Shown here one piece after another: positions 25,325 through 50,998 of a DNA stretch of 64,000 nt (positions are counted from its first letter, which is position 1; every line of letters starts with the position of its first letter). Source of the DNA: Maylandia zebra. Taxonomy: Eukaryota > Chordata > Actinopteri > Cichliformes > Cichlidae. The position numbers and the translations under genes were made by a program. The stretch lies in the NCBI RefSeq assembly GCF_041146795.1, contig NC_135172.1, forward strand, positions 39,517,623-39,581,622, written 5' to 3'. The notes below the pieces were generated by a model that did not search any database, had not been told where the DNA came from, and saw only the letters and a program-made list of their open reading frames with translations.

Positions 25325-26235
25325 TGTATTTTTTTAAATTTATTATTAGTCCTTTATTTATCCAGGTAAAAATCTCACTGAGATTAAAAATCTCATTTCC
25401 AAGCGAGACCTGGCATCATGGCAACAAAAGTCAAAATACATGTACTACCTAAGTATATAACATTTAAAACAAATACAATATCCCGTATGAACATGTGAAT
25501 ACAATAACAGATCAATTGAGAGCGACATCAAAAACAGTCACACTGAGTAAAAGAGTTATTCTCTCATTCCTTTAAGATGAACGTAATCTCTAATTGATGT
25601 AACCAATTCGGATAATTTCAGTTCCTTCTGCAGATTATTCCAGGAAGCAGGGGCAGCGTATTTAAAAGCTTTCCCCCCAGTCCTTTTCTGATTTTTGGGA
25701 CAATCAATTGTATGAAATTGTGAGAATGAAGGCTGTGGTTGGTTGTGGTTTTTACACATGTAAATACATAAATAAGACCAACCAATGGGAGAGTCTGCAA
25801 ATATGCATAGATGGACATTTAGCAGCAGCATACAAAGAACGATGATGTACACGATTTCTATAGCCAGTAATAAAACGTAAAGCACAATGGTAGACAGTAT
25901 CCAACCTCTTTAGGTAGTGGGCAGGTGCATTCATAAAAAGCAGGTCACCATAATCCAATAAAGGTAAAAAAACTTGCACGAAGCAAGTGTTTTCTCACTT
26001 GGAAGGAGAAACAGGATTGATTTCTAAAAAAGTAACTTAATTTTAGTTTTAACTTCGACACAAGCCTTTGAATGTGAGTTTTAAATGACAAATTCTGATC
26101 TATAATGATCCCTAGATCATTATAGTTTTAATCTTAGGAGACATAGCGAACAAGTCTTTGCCATTTGAGAATAACATGAGCTTGGTTTTCCCTTGATTTA
26201 ACCAGATGCAATTTTAAACGGCAAAAGTCTTCTTA
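25325..26235 (-). mobile_element. Non-LTR retrotransposon, 3' half (minus strand)
   Basis: Minus-strand frames give DLGIIIDQNLSFKTHI, then FLPLLDYGDLLFMNAPAHYL and HCALRFITGYRNRVHHRSLY, and FKYAAPASWNNLQKELKLSE. This is the C-terminal part of a LINE reverse-transcriptase ORF after the catalytic core. The 3' flank is the common AATCTCATTTCCAAGCGAGA tail. The frame is broken by stops and shifts, and the 5' half is missing. The clade is not certain. Confidence 0.8.
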
Positions 26236-26639
26236 TTGTGAGCGAGAAATAAGTGTGTCGCAGATGTCCAGTCCACAAGTTCACTACCCCTTGACAAGAC
26301 AGTTAACAAAATATCCTCTTGCCTGTCTTTCTGCAAAACTCAAAAGCCCTGCTCTCTACAGTACACGATCCAGTGCTCAGTAACCCAACCGGCTTCTGTC
26401 AACAATGCACAGTTTGTTTATCTCGCACATCACGTAACACCATGGGGACGGCTCAATACTAGGAATTTCCCCTTAGAAGATGCATAATAATATACAAGAC
26501 AAACAAAAGTATAATAAAAGAAGATGTGGAGGAAAAAAACCTCTGTCCAACTCCCACATTTCGAACTGTAAGAAGGAAAAGAAAAAAATGGGCTATGTGG
26601 TTGTCCATAAAGACCATTTGTAATTTTGAAACTAATCAT

Positions 26640-27858
26640 TAATAAAGTGGGATGCAAAAGTTTGGGCAATCTTGTTAATAGTCATTATTTTCCTGTATAA
26701 ATCGTTGGTTGTTACAACGTTGTACTTGTTCCTCTGCACGAATGCCTTAGTGGATTTTGAGCAGTGTTTTGGGTCGTTGTCTTGTTGAAAGATCCAGCCC
26801 CGGTGCAGCTTCAGCTTTGTCACTGATTCCTGGACATTGGGTTCCAGAATCTGCTGATACTGAGTGGAATCCATGTGTACCTCAACTTTGACAAGATTCC
26901 CAGTCCCAGCACTGGCCACACAGCCCCACAGCATGATGGAACCACCACCATATTTTACTGTAGGTAGCAGGTGTTTTTCTTGGAATGCTGTGTTCTTTTT
27001 CCTCCATGCATAACGCCCCTTGTTATGCCCAAATAGCTCAATTTTAGTTTCATCAGTCCACAGCACCTTATTCCAGAATGAAGCTGGCTTGTCCAAATGT
27101 GCTTTAGCAAACCTCAAGCGGCTCTGTTTGTGCTGTGGGTGGAAAAGGCTTCCTCTGCATCACTCTCGCATGCAGCATCTCCTTGTGTAAAGTGCGCCAA
27201 ACGATGGTTGAACGATGCACAGTGACTCCATCTGCTGCAAGATGATGTTGTAGGTCTTTGGTGCTGGTCTGTGGGTTGACTGACTGTTCTCACCAGTCGT
27301 CGCTTCTGTCTATCCGAGATTTCTTGGTCTGCCACTTCGAGCCTTAACTTGAACTGAGCCTGTGGTCTTCCATTTTCTCAACATGTTCCTAACTGTGGAA
27401 ACAGATGGCTTAAATTTCTGAGACAGCTTTCTGTATCCTTCCCCTAAACAATCTTTGTCTTCAGCTCATTTGAGAGTTGTTTTGAGACCCCCATGTTGCT
27501 ACTCTTCAGAGAAAATTAAAAGAGGAGAGAAACTTACAATTGACACCATTAAATACTCTTCCACATTATTGGATTCACCTGTGTATGTAGGTCAGGGGTC
27601 ACTGAGCTTACCAAGCCAATTTGAGTTCCAATAATTAGTTCTAAAGGTTTTGGAATCAATAAAATGACAACAGTGCCCAAATTTATGCACCTGCCTGATT
27701 TTGTTTAAACAATTATTGCACACTTTCTGTAAATCCAATAAACTTCATTTCACTTCTCAAATATCACTGTGTGTGTCTCCTATATGATACATTTAACTGA
27801 CACTTTTTATTGTAACAACCAACGATTTATACAGGAAGATAATGACTATTATTACCAA
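26640..27858 (-). mobile_element. Tc1-like DNA transposon with deleted transposase end
   Basis: The minus-strand transposase fragment includes VLWTDETKIELFGHNKGRYA, PTVKYGGGSIMLWGCVASAG and GWIFQQDNDPKHCSKSTKAF, that is the first and second catalytic Asp of the DDE triad. The Pro-rich segment with the catalytic Glu is gone: the frame runs from RNKYNVV straight into the terminal repeat. Arms at 26676-26717 and 27810-27851 are a 42-base inverted repeat with one mismatch. Upstream frames are interrupted, so the element is not autonomous. Confidence 0.88.
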
Positions 27859-27954
27859 CAAAGCCTCCTAAAGCACGGCCAGCTTCGAGGTGTAAAAGGA
27901 TGGTAGTGAGATCATTTCAGATTAGGAATTTTTCATGGTGTTTTGATGTTTATC

Positions 27955-28025
27955 TATTATTGTAGGGTCTTTACATAAAATTGAATTGATTTGGTGGTAT
28001 ACAAATAAAACTGAATTGAATTCAG
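27955..28025. repeat. Short tail of the percomorph repeat/L2-like family
   Basis: TTGTAGGGTCTTTACATAAA, then AATTGAATTGATTTGGTGG and AAATAAAACTGAATTGAATT, the degraded counterpart of the tail seen at 34.5 kb. Noncoding. Confidence 0.5.
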
Positions 28026-28339
28026 CTGAGTGATTATGGGTGTTAATTTTACATTAACTCTAATTTTAGACCAATAAAAAATTGATAGTCCTTGATGTGT
28101 GTCAGTCAGAATCATTATTGTATTTGTTCCCTGATTCGCAAGAGAACAATCTGAAAGAAGCGGTATTCTGATTCCCTGGGATAGAGTTAAGGTTAGAGTT
28201 GGGATTGGGGTTAATAACTATACACATTAACAGTAAAAGCTCAACAAGTAATTGCAGTTTACATATTAACAACGGTTTTCTGGAGAAAAAGAAGTTCCAG
28301 TGAGGTTTGCAAGTGTGATGAGCAGTAGCTATGCAGCAC

Positions 28340-28442
28340 TATCTTTCTATGTCTGTGAAGGTTCTCAGTCATCCAGGTCATCGTAGTCAAAGGAGCTTGC
28401 AAAGAAAAGCGTCTGGACTTCTTTAAGTTGCTTGAAAACATT
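28340..28442 (+). repeat. Common teleost repeat fragment
   Basis: AAGGTTCTCAGTCATCCAGG, then AAAGGAGCTTGCAAAGAAAA and GCGTCTGGACTTCTTTAAGT match a repeat I have seen in many teleost genomes. About 100 bases of it are present; the class is not known to me. Confidence 0.55.
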
Positions 28443-29254
28443 GCAGCTAACTGTTGGCACACACTGGCTGCTGAAATGTGACAATCATGAAAATATCTTT
28501 GATCAGTGGCATCAATCCAATCAGTCTGGTGTTACCAACGTGAAAGTTTCCATAAATAGTAATCATCAAAATATGATCTTTTTATACATTTTGAAAATTT
28601 TGCATAATACTTGGAAAAGTTGTATCAAACTGGATGCATGTGCATGTGGATGTTTGCATGTTCTGTGCTTTAGGTCATTCATTGCCCGTCAGGTTGTGGC
28701 ATGTGGATAAATAATGCCCCATCTCTTCCTCCTGGAAGTATTTTTAGAGGTGATTTGCCTTTTTGAAATCCAGAGTTACAGAAATGACCTTCAAATTAAG
28801 CTTCCTCATTTCAGTTCTTCACTTTTTTTTGCCATGAATATTTTGTGTTCTTTCTTTGTCTTGATTTGTGGTCTTTGAGGTTGTTCTTTGTTAGGACTGG
28901 TCTCTGATTTTGTTTTATTTTAGGTTTTTTTTTACCTTTGACAGTAGAGAGATAATCTACCAAACACTCCAATCAGGGTTGGTAACAGTTATAGTACACC
29001 GAATGTAATCTGGTCCTTAGCACGCCTTAAAATTCGGCAAATGCAACCTCAGATGAAGTATACACCATGAAATATCACACCGTGATGCAGAAGCAGGCCT
29101 GTGAAAAACTAATCATACTCTACTGCTTCTATAAGAATTAAGGATTAGTAGCAGTCAGGAGCTATTAATAAAATTGACATGATGGACTGATCATTATTAA
29201 TGTGAACTGTTAGGTGTTAAAGTTAATGACAGTACAATTAGAGCTAGAATGATC

Positions 29255-29565
29255 AAGTAAAGACTGTCTGGAAAGGTTGCCAGGAGAAAGCCTCTTCTCA
29301 AAATACATAGCAGCATGGCTTGGGTTTGCAAAGTTGCATTTGAAAAAACCACAAGACTTCTGAAACAATGTCCTTTGGACAGACCAAAACCAAGTGGAAT
29401 AATGCACAGAATCACATTTGCCAGAAACTAAACACAGCATATCAGAACAAACACCTTATATACCAACCGTCAGGGCTCATGATATGGGCTTTTTCTGCAG
29501 CCATAAGACCTGAGCGCTTTGCAGACACTGAAGTCCTCTGTATACTCAAACCCATGCTGAAGTTT
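29255..29565 (+). mobile_element. Tc1-like transposase fragment, degraded (plus strand)
   Basis: The DNA follows the middle of a fish Tc1-like transposase: AGAAAGCCTCTTCTCAAAAT, CAAAGTTGCATTTGAAAAAA, AATGTCCTTTGGACAGACC, then AAACACAGCATATCAGAACA and a TTTTCTGCAGCCATAAGACC block. It has frameshifts and a stop (TAA in the ARN-TQH region). No terminal repeats were found next to it. Confidence 0.7.
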
Positions 29566-30659
29566 TTATACTGTGTATAACCCTCAGTTTTAACTAGATT
29601 TACAAAGTCTGAGTGCCACAAAGTAAAAGCACATCATTGCACAGCAGTGGTTTGTATTATGGCTCGATACAAAGCTCAGTTTTTCCGTGACTAATAATAG
29701 TGACCATGGTAATTTTTCTGAAATAAATCTATTATTGTGATGAAAATCTGAACAGGTCCAATCTGCATTTCTAAAGAAAACTAGCATGTTTAGAAATGCT
29801 ATGTTGAAAATGTCTTGCTCTATTAAAAAAGCACTTAGGAAAGATTCGACAAAAATGTTATTGGGGGGCGTGCTAGTAATTTTGTCCTCATTGGTAGCTC
29901 AGTACGTAAAGTGGCAAAATAAAATGAAGCTGCCAGAAGATAAAACAGAATAAAATAAATTTCTGCATTAAAACCTAAATAACAAAACTGCTTGAAATTG
30001 TCATGAGGAGACTCGTGTACTTGCTTTAAACATTCATGGATAAAATCACCACTTATACTGCAGGTCATGTAAAAGCTTTCTCCCTTTTAGTTTAGCTAGT
30101 GTCATTTGGGTATGTCTGAGCGGACACATCATTTACAAGGAAATTGAATTCTCTGTATCAGTTGCATGTTTTGCTAAGCCTGTGCTATAACAGTGTGATG
30201 GTGAAATACTATAAGGTTTTCCATGTGCTTTGCAAGAGTCTGCTATTTGAGCAGCAGGTTTCACAGCATTGCAACATTACAAGGCTGGTGCTAACCTGAC
30301 TTTAGGTTCTTTTCTCTGCTCTGTCACTCCAGATGGTACGTGACAGTTCTGTCCCTACTACGGTTTTGTGCCATCTTCAACTGATCTTTGACATCAACTG
30401 ATAAGGAATGAGAAAAAAAACAAAGCATGTGTACTACTGACAATAGAAAACCAAAATAAGCTTGCGTCATGTAGCAGTACTGATAATATAGCGTTTTGTG
30501 TACTTTAGGGCATGTGTACCGTGTAAAGTGGCACGTTTTCCATTTGATCAACACATTACCACGGCAGTATGAAAAATATTATATAAAAAGGTGTGACTGT
30601 GGAATATCAGGCTATTTTAAAATAAATATTTTTAAGTGAAATCCAATCTAATAGTTATG

Positions 30660-30955
30660 CGATGTTTTATGATACATAGTGTTTAGTTATAAAGCACTTT
30701 TTTAAAAAACACAATTTTGACAAAGTGCTATACAAATCACCAAAACACTACACAAAAAATCAGCAACAACAACAGTGATAAAAATACTACTGTAAATAAA
30801 AGCTAAGAGTACACCACTCTCATTCGGATTTAAAAGCCAAAGAATAAAAAAGAGTTTTAAGATATATTTTAAAAAGAGGTAACAAGGGGGCTGGGCAGGA
30901 GATCATTCCACAATTTGCGAGTGAAAAGGCTCGATCACTGGTTTTTCAGAATTGT
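30660..30955. repeat. Degraded teleost repeat with tail signature
   Basis: TATAAAGCACTTTTTTAAAA and AAAGTGCTATACAAATCACC open a stretch that ends GGAGATCATTCCACAATTTG and AAAAGGCTCGATCACTGG. I recognise this order from common teleost retroelement 3' ends. It is AT-rich and noncoding here. Confidence 0.45.
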
Positions 30956-31539
30956 GTTAAAGATTCCACTTTACAGTCGCTGAAAGCATTAACGTGGCTG
31001 CCTTAGCCTGATGAAGTTGACTGCTACAACAAAATGCAAGAATTTCTTCCAGGACTGAGCTGAACAAAGGCAGTTCACTCCCTGGTGATGAGTGTACTTT
31101 TACTGTTTCTTGGTTTTGAGTTACTGAACACTGTTTGAAGTATATAACATTTTTATAATTTCTCCAGTATGAAAGCAAGCAGAACTGAAGAATGAAAAAA
31201 AAAAAAAACACAACAGAGATTTATATATTCAGATTAATATTATTATGTAATGTGGAACACATGTTTGACAAAATATCTGCAAAACTGTAAATGTAAAGTT
31301 AAAGGTTTAATGAAGAAGAGAAGGAAATGAGCTAAATACAACTGTTATGACACAGTGAACGGAAGCTGTTTCCAAGGTTGCTCAATCGGAATTCTTTGTG
31401 GGTTTTAGAGGTCAAAGACTTCAGAAATAGTTAGAAATCCTCGATCCATCAATTTCAACAATAGAAGATGAAACTATGAATACAGGAAACAACAGAGAGC
31501 TATTACTGTAAGTCTATAAGTGATGTAAGTTTGCTTTCA

Positions 31540-31840
31540 AACCAGTTTGTCTGTAATCAAAAGTTTAGATTTGTGACCAGGACAGCCTGGAGAACAATAC
31601 TGAAGTCTACTTAAAAGAAATCTCATCTAAGAGAGTTCAAGCTGAGCTGAAGAATAAAACTGGTCACACCAAATATTGTGTTTCAACAACATCAGAACTC
31701 TATAAACTTTGACTTTGCCTTATATACTTAGATTTACTTATGTATCTTTTAACAATATACCTGCACCTATTTTTCATAGCAAAACATAAAGAACTAATTG
31801 GTGGCTTTAAGATATTTGCACATTACTGTATATTTGTGAC
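31540..31840 (+). mobile_element. Tc1-like transposon 3' end remnant
   Basis: Matches the transposase C-terminus and 3' end of a fish Tc1-like family: GACAGCCTGGAGAACAATAC, TCTAAGAGAGTTCAAGCTGA, AAACTGGTCACACCAAATAT, then ACCTGCACCTATTTTTCATA and TTTGCACATTACTGTA at the end. The coding frame is broken. It may or may not be the same copy as the transposase middle at 29.3 kb. Confidence 0.6.
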
Positions 31841-32329
31841 ACACTGGTGAATGCTCATGTTAAACATGGCTGAGGATGGTGTATGTAAAACTAATCACTG
31901 CCAGGCTTCAGTTTTTGTGTGTGAGTAGATATCTCCAATATGGAAGTTTGTGAGCATAGACACTTCACTCATCTGCTGTTCAAACCTTCTGTTTGTAAGT
32001 TACTGCTGTACGATGCTGCAAATGTTGCCAATACCAATGCAGACACTTTGAACCTATAAAGGCAGCTTATGTAGGGCAGAGCAGTGTGTCATGGATTATC
32101 AGATGAATCGTCATCAATTTGTAAATTCAGGACATATTTTAATGATCACCAAAGTACTGTGATTTTTACTTTCCACAATAATTAGTTAATACAACAAAAA
32201 ACATCTTTTTGATTTTCAGGTATTTTGTAACTGGCTTTTTGGAGACCCGGAATTTAAATGTGCCAGTCTAAAAAGCCCTTGGGGTCAACTTTAACACAAT
32301 TCAGTGGGCCACATAATTAACTTTGAGAT

Positions 32330-32539
32330 TAGAAACTTCATTACCTTTTATTTCTTAAATTTTTTCACAAACAACATTTCAATGCATCAACGAAACCACA
32401 CATCAATGTGAACAAGTTGTCATCCTTCCCTGGCTGTTACTTATCTAAGCTTTCCCTTTTTTCACTCACATGTCATTCCTGTGCATTGTCCTTCCAGCGC
32501 GCACTGTCACGTCATCTTTTCCTGACTTTGGGATGTTTC
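32330..32539 (-). other. ccdc40: ccdc40 3' untranslated region
   Basis: About 210 bases follow the TAG to just beyond a minus-strand AATAAA at 32352-32347. No further exon is seen below it. The end is inferred from the signal alone. Confidence 0.55.
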
Positions 32540-46317
<13,778 letters not shown>

Positions 46318-46619
46318 TGGACCTAAAACTTCACATGAAGATTTATATTTTCTCCAGGTGACTAATATGTGTATTTGCCCCAAAGGTCAAAGGCTAATGG
46401 TGAGAGAGAGAGGGCTTTTGAGAAATTTTCCGACTTTTTTCTTAGCAATGCTGAAAATATAAGAGCAAATATTTTAACTTGTGGCGCTAATCCCTTTTTT
46501 ATTAGTCAGCTATTGCCACGTTTGAAGATTCTGAACATGTTTTCTTTTCTCAGATGTCATATGACATGTTTCACTTCTATAACAGATGTCCTGCCTGCCA
46601 TCTTGGGTTTTGATTTAAT

Positions 46620-47260
46620 GGGCTGTGGTGTTCTCTCAATTATAAATGCAAAACTGCCAAACAGTAGTCCAGTCATTCTTAAAGAAACAAAATTTGGAAG
46701 TGGATGTCTGGAGTCTTTTGGCTAAACAATATCTATGAAATCTTTTAATCAGGTTTCAGGGTTTTTCCACAGTGTTAAATCTTCTCTCTTGAAACTGAAA
46801 AATTATATTCTAGTTGATACCTGTTCAGGTGGTTGTTCAGTTTTAGTTCTGCTGAACTTGAGTGCTGCTTTCGACACCCCATGACTTACACACTCATGAC
46901 TTACTCTTTGAGGGCTGTGTTGGAGTCAAGTTTTGACTCTTAAATGGTTTAATCTAATATTAAACTCAGAAATTTCTAGTTAGCATTGGATAATACACTT
47001 CTGCACCAGCATTATCACATCTACAGGTACACAGGGGTCGAGTTTTTTCTATGTCCACGCTCCCTCATGGTCAAATTATTTGTCAAAATAGCATCAGTCT
47101 AGATTTTGCAGCCTATTTTACCTTTGAATCGTGGAAATGTTATATAAGACTGCTCAATGAGTTTTGGATATAAAAAATACAGTGTCCTACGGTTTCTTAC
47201 ACTTAAATGAGTGCAAAACAGAGGTCATATTGTTGTGTGTTGCCCTTCCACTAAGGTCCA
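46620..47260 (+). mobile_element. Degraded L2-like LINE reverse-transcriptase fragment
   Basis: Broken frames give SVLVLLNLSAAFDTP around 46840-46880 and FLHLNECKTEVIL around 47195-47230, both typical of the L2-like RT (LDLSAAFDTVDH and LQLNxxKTEVI). There are many stops and small deletions. It lies in the first intron of ccdc40, antisense to the gene. Confidence 0.65.
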
Positions 47261-47339
47261 TATAGGTCTGCTTCCCTAACCTATGGAATCAGGGTGGGTC
47301 CTTCGTAATTAATAAATAATAATGATCAGAAACAATCAT

Positions 47340-47510
47340 GATCTCTTTCAGTGCGCCCAAGGGCAGCTGTGGCTACAATGTAGCTTGCCATCACCAGTGT
47401 GTGTATGTGTGTGTGTGAATGGGTGGATGACTGAATGTAGTGTAAAGCGCTTTGGGGTCCTTAGGGACTAAGTAAAAGCGCTATACAAATACAGGCCATT
47501 TGCCGTTTTT
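47340..47510 (+). repeat. Teleost retroposon tail repeat
   Basis: GCGCCCAAGGGCAGCTGTGG, a GT run, AATGGGTGGATGACTGAATG, TAAAGCGCTTTGGGGTCCTT and AAAGCGCTATACAAATACAG, a very common teleost repeat with an L2-type tail. It lies in the first intron of ccdc40. Confidence 0.75.
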
Positions 47511-47910
47511 CATTATACACAATGAAATTAAATTAGTAAATACATTGCACTCATTATTGATTTTTACAATTTCATGTGTTGACCAGAACTCACCTTATAT
47601 ATTCAAGTTTTTCTGAGCCTACTTGAAAATGAATAAAATATCAAGTGGAAATCTGAAGATTTCCGGGCTGGGCTTATGGGTAACAAATACCTTCCTTGTA
47701 TTTAAAATTAGCTACGTTTCTGTATTCTTGCTAGCTTCGCGCTAAGTCCTCAACAATAGAGAGGGTTTGTGAGGATCACAGTATAATAACTGTCAACCTG
47801 ACTTTGGCGCTTTAATAGTCAAAAGAACAATTTAGAGTTTGCGTACCAATACCATCGTACTATATCGTACCAATGATATAATTTAATTTTGCATTTAGGA
47901 TACAACTTAC

Positions 47911-47990
47911 CACGGTAGCGTTACGGGTACAGTCGATAAAGGTTACTAGGCAACCGTAAACTTCCGTAGCTGGCGTCTGCGCAGTCTCAG
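47911..47990 (-). other. ccdc40: ccdc40 untranslated first exon (putative)
   Basis: A strong donor (CCGTG|GTAAGT, boundary at 47911) lies in a GC-richer patch about 1.6 kb upstream of the ATG exon. The ATG exon has a good acceptor five bases before its ATG, so an upstream noncoding exon is needed, and this is the best candidate. The transcription start is not known; 47990 is a guess. An X-box lies within or just at the start of this exon. Confidence 0.6.
47941..47955 (-). promoter_or_regulatory. Candidate RFX X-box of ccdc40
   Basis: On the minus strand the sequence reads GGTTGCCTAGTAACC, that is GTTGCC, one spacer base, AGTAAC. Both half-sites fit the X-box consensus (GTNRCC / RGYAAC, spacer 0-3). 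RFX factors bind such sites close to the start of ciliary genes. It sits 30 bases upstream of the donor of the putative first exon of a gene whose product is purely ciliary, so both sequence and position agree. Binding itself is inferred. Confidence 0.7.
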
Positions 47991-48279
47991 TCAGACATCA
48001 GTCGCTGTGGCGTTTTAACACACAGGTAGCACGTAGGATGTACGCGCTTATTTACGACCGCTTACAGAATAAAAGTCATTTCTAGGAGTTACTGACATGT
48101 TCAAAGCTAATTTCTTAATGCTGTGGTAACATTTTATCTCCAGCCAACAACTGTGAGAGGGCTGGAGGAGCCTGTAAGAGAGTAGACAAATATTTAGATG
48201 CAATTTATGGCCTCATTTTGGGCAGTGATCTTTGTTTTGATAGTCACATAAATACGGTTTAAATACTGCTTTCTATCAC

Positions 48280-48835
48280 TTAAAGGTTATATCTAGGACT
48301 ATAAAATTCCTGTCTCAAACTGACTATGAGATGCATTCATCTCATTCATGGGTTTAAGTTGGTTATATTATTGCAGCACTCTATTTGAAGGACCAAATCA
48401 TCAGCACAACATCTCTGGCTTATTCAAAATGCAGCAGGCAGAATCCGTACAGGTAGATGGAAATTTGACCTCATTAACTTAGTTTTGAAGTTACTTCACT
48501 GGCTCCCAGTGCTATATATACACATTCTTCTATTAGTTCACAAATCTCTCAATGGTTTGGCCACCCAGTATGTCTCTGACTTGCTGACTGTCAAAAACCC
48601 AGACTGGGTCTTTTAACTGTTCTCAGAATCAAATCTCAGTCTGTTGAGGGTGCTTTCAGTTTTCTGGAACAAGCAGCCTGCTGACTTGAGATCAAAAACA
48701 GACTCAAAACCTTTTTGTTCACACAGGTCAATAAGTGTTGTTGTTTTGCTTTGTTCTGTCTTTAATGCCTTCAGTTTCCGTACACATTCAGTCTCATGTA
48801 TAAAATGTCTTGTATAAATAAAATTGCCAGAAGGA
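48280..48835 (+). mobile_element. Degraded L2-like LINE 3' part
   Basis: Frames with stops give LIQNAAGRIRTGRW-, LLKLLHWLPVLYI-like, LVHKSLNGLATQYVSDLLT and a Leu-rich C-terminus, then a TATAAATAAAATTGCC tail. It is the same part of the LINE as at 37.6-39.4 kb but from a separate copy. Confidence 0.7.
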
Positions 48836-48892
48836 GAAAAGAAAGGAATAGGGAAGAAGTGTTCAGTGAATCAATTCCACTTCCTGTCAGTT

Positions 48893-49065
48893 ATGATCAT
48901 AACGAATTACAGTAGTCCAGCCTAGAAGTAATAAATGCATGAACTAGTTTTTCAGCATCACTCTAAAACAGAATATTTCTAAATTTAGTGATGCTGTGCA
49001 AATGGAAGAAAACAGTCCTACATATTTGTTTAATATGTGCATTGAAACATATCCGTCTCTTGATG
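48893..49065. repeat. Percomorph repeat family, outer part
   Basis: ATGATCATAACGAATTACAG, TAGTCCAGCCTAGAAGTAAT, AAATGCATGAACTAGTTTTT and CAGCATCACTCTAAAACAGA are blocks from a part of the family consensus not covered by the copies in card14. Confidence 0.7.
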
Positions 49066-49354
49066 GCAAGTTATAAAACAGTATGTAAGGACTGGAAAAA
49101 GTTACATCACAACTAAAACTTCCAGACGTGAAAGAAAACGATGAAGTTCTTGAGTTCTTTACCTATAATACCTTTAGGTACAATAAAGAGATGGTTACAG
49201 CTCCAACTATAAGCTTTAATAAAAATCAACGTGATTTAAGTGATGAACTGAGCCCAACATCAAATTATTATTAATCTATTATGAAAACAAGACCCACTGC
49301 TAGAGAAGATAAACTAAGCATTTGCAACCCAAATTGTGAGAAAGCAAAAAACAA

Positions 49355-50998
49355 CAATAAAAAGCTTTGACAAGATTTATTTTGCTCTATAAATAAGGCA
49401 GATACACATAATCACTGGATTTGGCTTTGAAATTAAAATGTAAATTTTAAAAAGTCATGAATAATTCACAGATACAAATAACTTCATGAGCTTTACATAT
49501 ATCATCAAAAAATGCTCTTTTAATTCTCTTTATACCAAAAACATTGACACAAAACCTGAAACCATAACCCACTTAGACTTCCAAAATACAAGGAAAAAAA
49601 AACCCCTCAACATTAACGCATGTACTGTAGTACATCTGTAAATGTCACTTCACAATGCTTTGTCAATACAAGATGTGTACCTGTGAGCAGAAAGAGCAGT
49701 CCAACTCTGGGCCTAATTAAAGGACTTTGGTTAAGATTAGAAACAAAGTTAACGAGCTTTTTTTTCTTTTTTCCCCCAGAAGGGTGCACATTCTTGGCAA
49801 TAGGTTTATGAACCAGTCTGTACCTTAGCTTCACTGAAGTGTCCTTCTACATACAGCGTGGAGGTTAAAGTCGTTTTAAAGCACTGTCACATATCTTAAT
49901 TAAAACTGTTAAGTGCATCGATAAATAAGCCACTCAGCTCTCCGTAAGCCCGATTATCGAATAGGACATGTCTAAAATGATATGCAAGGAGAGCTAGTGT
50001 TTATCATAAGAAAACCTTCATTAGTATTTGTGCAATAATTTGCATATCCCAGTCAAATGTTTGCCGGGAGAAAAGACGTTTCCATTCAAAAACAACTGAA
50101 GCCACAAACACCCGTACGTACATTCAGCAGACGTGTTACAGGGCTCTTACTTCTCAGACATACACTTATAGTCTCTATCATTTTAAATTCTATGTAGCAT
50201 TTCTAACATTGCACTTATTTGTTGCGTACTTGTCATAAGCATTAAATTTACGCTGTGAACGACAGTTCCTACATGACGCATGTTTGCTCTTGAGCATTTC
50301 TTCCATGTTAACACGGATAATGGCATCAGTGGCATTAATAAAAAAAAACAAGGAAAAAGAAAAAAAAAAAGAACAGGGTTTGGCAAGTGAACGGGGTGTT
50401 CAAGATCTGGTCACAGCACAAATCAATACTGTAAGTTAACACCTGATTAAAAGTCGCTGACACAAAGCCACTTAAAGGTTTAATCTTTTTCGGTAAATAA
50501 ACATCAAGTATCTGATTTATTTCGCCTGTTTCTCTAGAAAAATCTACATACATCACGCTGTGAGCACCACTTGCTCAGTCTCTAAACTAAAAAGGCCTAC
50601 CATGCGCCGTCTCACTGTCTCATCACGTGCAGGCTGTAAGGTATGTGGTGAATGCTTTCACATTGACATGTTCATAGCACATTATATACTTATATGTTCT
50701 CCTCTTATTAGCTTAACCCCCTCCCGGTTTTGAGCCAAACGTGACTCCCTTCATATGTCCATCCTTAAACTCTAAAAGACAAATCAATCTATCCTCTGAT
50801 AAATACCACTTAAGGGAGCAGCAAGCAACAGTTTGTTTGTCATTAGTGTTTATTTGGTCGACTCTACCTTGTTCTTGTAGAATTCATAGTCTATTCTATG
50901 GGAATGTGTTCGTGTTACAGTAGCGTCAGACCTATCGACTTTGGCTCCGGTTTCCATTCTAAGACCCTGTAATAGTTAGGAAATACTGTAAACAATCA
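49355..50998 (-). other. tex2: tex2 3' untranslated region
   Basis: About 1.6 kb after the stop codon with no further splice-supported exon. It is AT-rich. An AATAAA on the minus strand at 49381-49376 is the first well-placed signal before the LINE debris below 49.1 kb, so I place the 3' end near 49,355. Other AATAAA-like hexamers lie closer to the stop (for example around 50335), and shorter forms are possible. The end point is inferred. Confidence 0.55.

Larger units (their letters stand above)
24316..32329. other. Intergenic region between card14 and ccdc40, rich in mobile elements
   Basis: The stretch just upstream of card14 (24.3-25.3 kb) should hold its promoter, but I see no clear TATA box or X-box. 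From 25.3 to 31.9 kb there is a LINE 3' half, a deleted Tc1-like transposon, a repeat tail, a common teleost repeat piece, two more Tc1-like pieces and a degraded tail repeat, each listed separately. In human, GAA and EIF4A3 lie between the two genes (recalled); neither is seen here. Confidence 0.7.
48010..49354. other. Intergenic region between ccdc40 and tex2
   Basis: Holds a degraded L2-like reverse-transcriptase tail (48.28-48.83 kb) and a piece of the percomorph repeat family (48.89-49.06 kb). No gene was seen. The tex2 3' end and the ccdc40 5' end face each other across about 1.4 kb. Confidence 0.65.
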
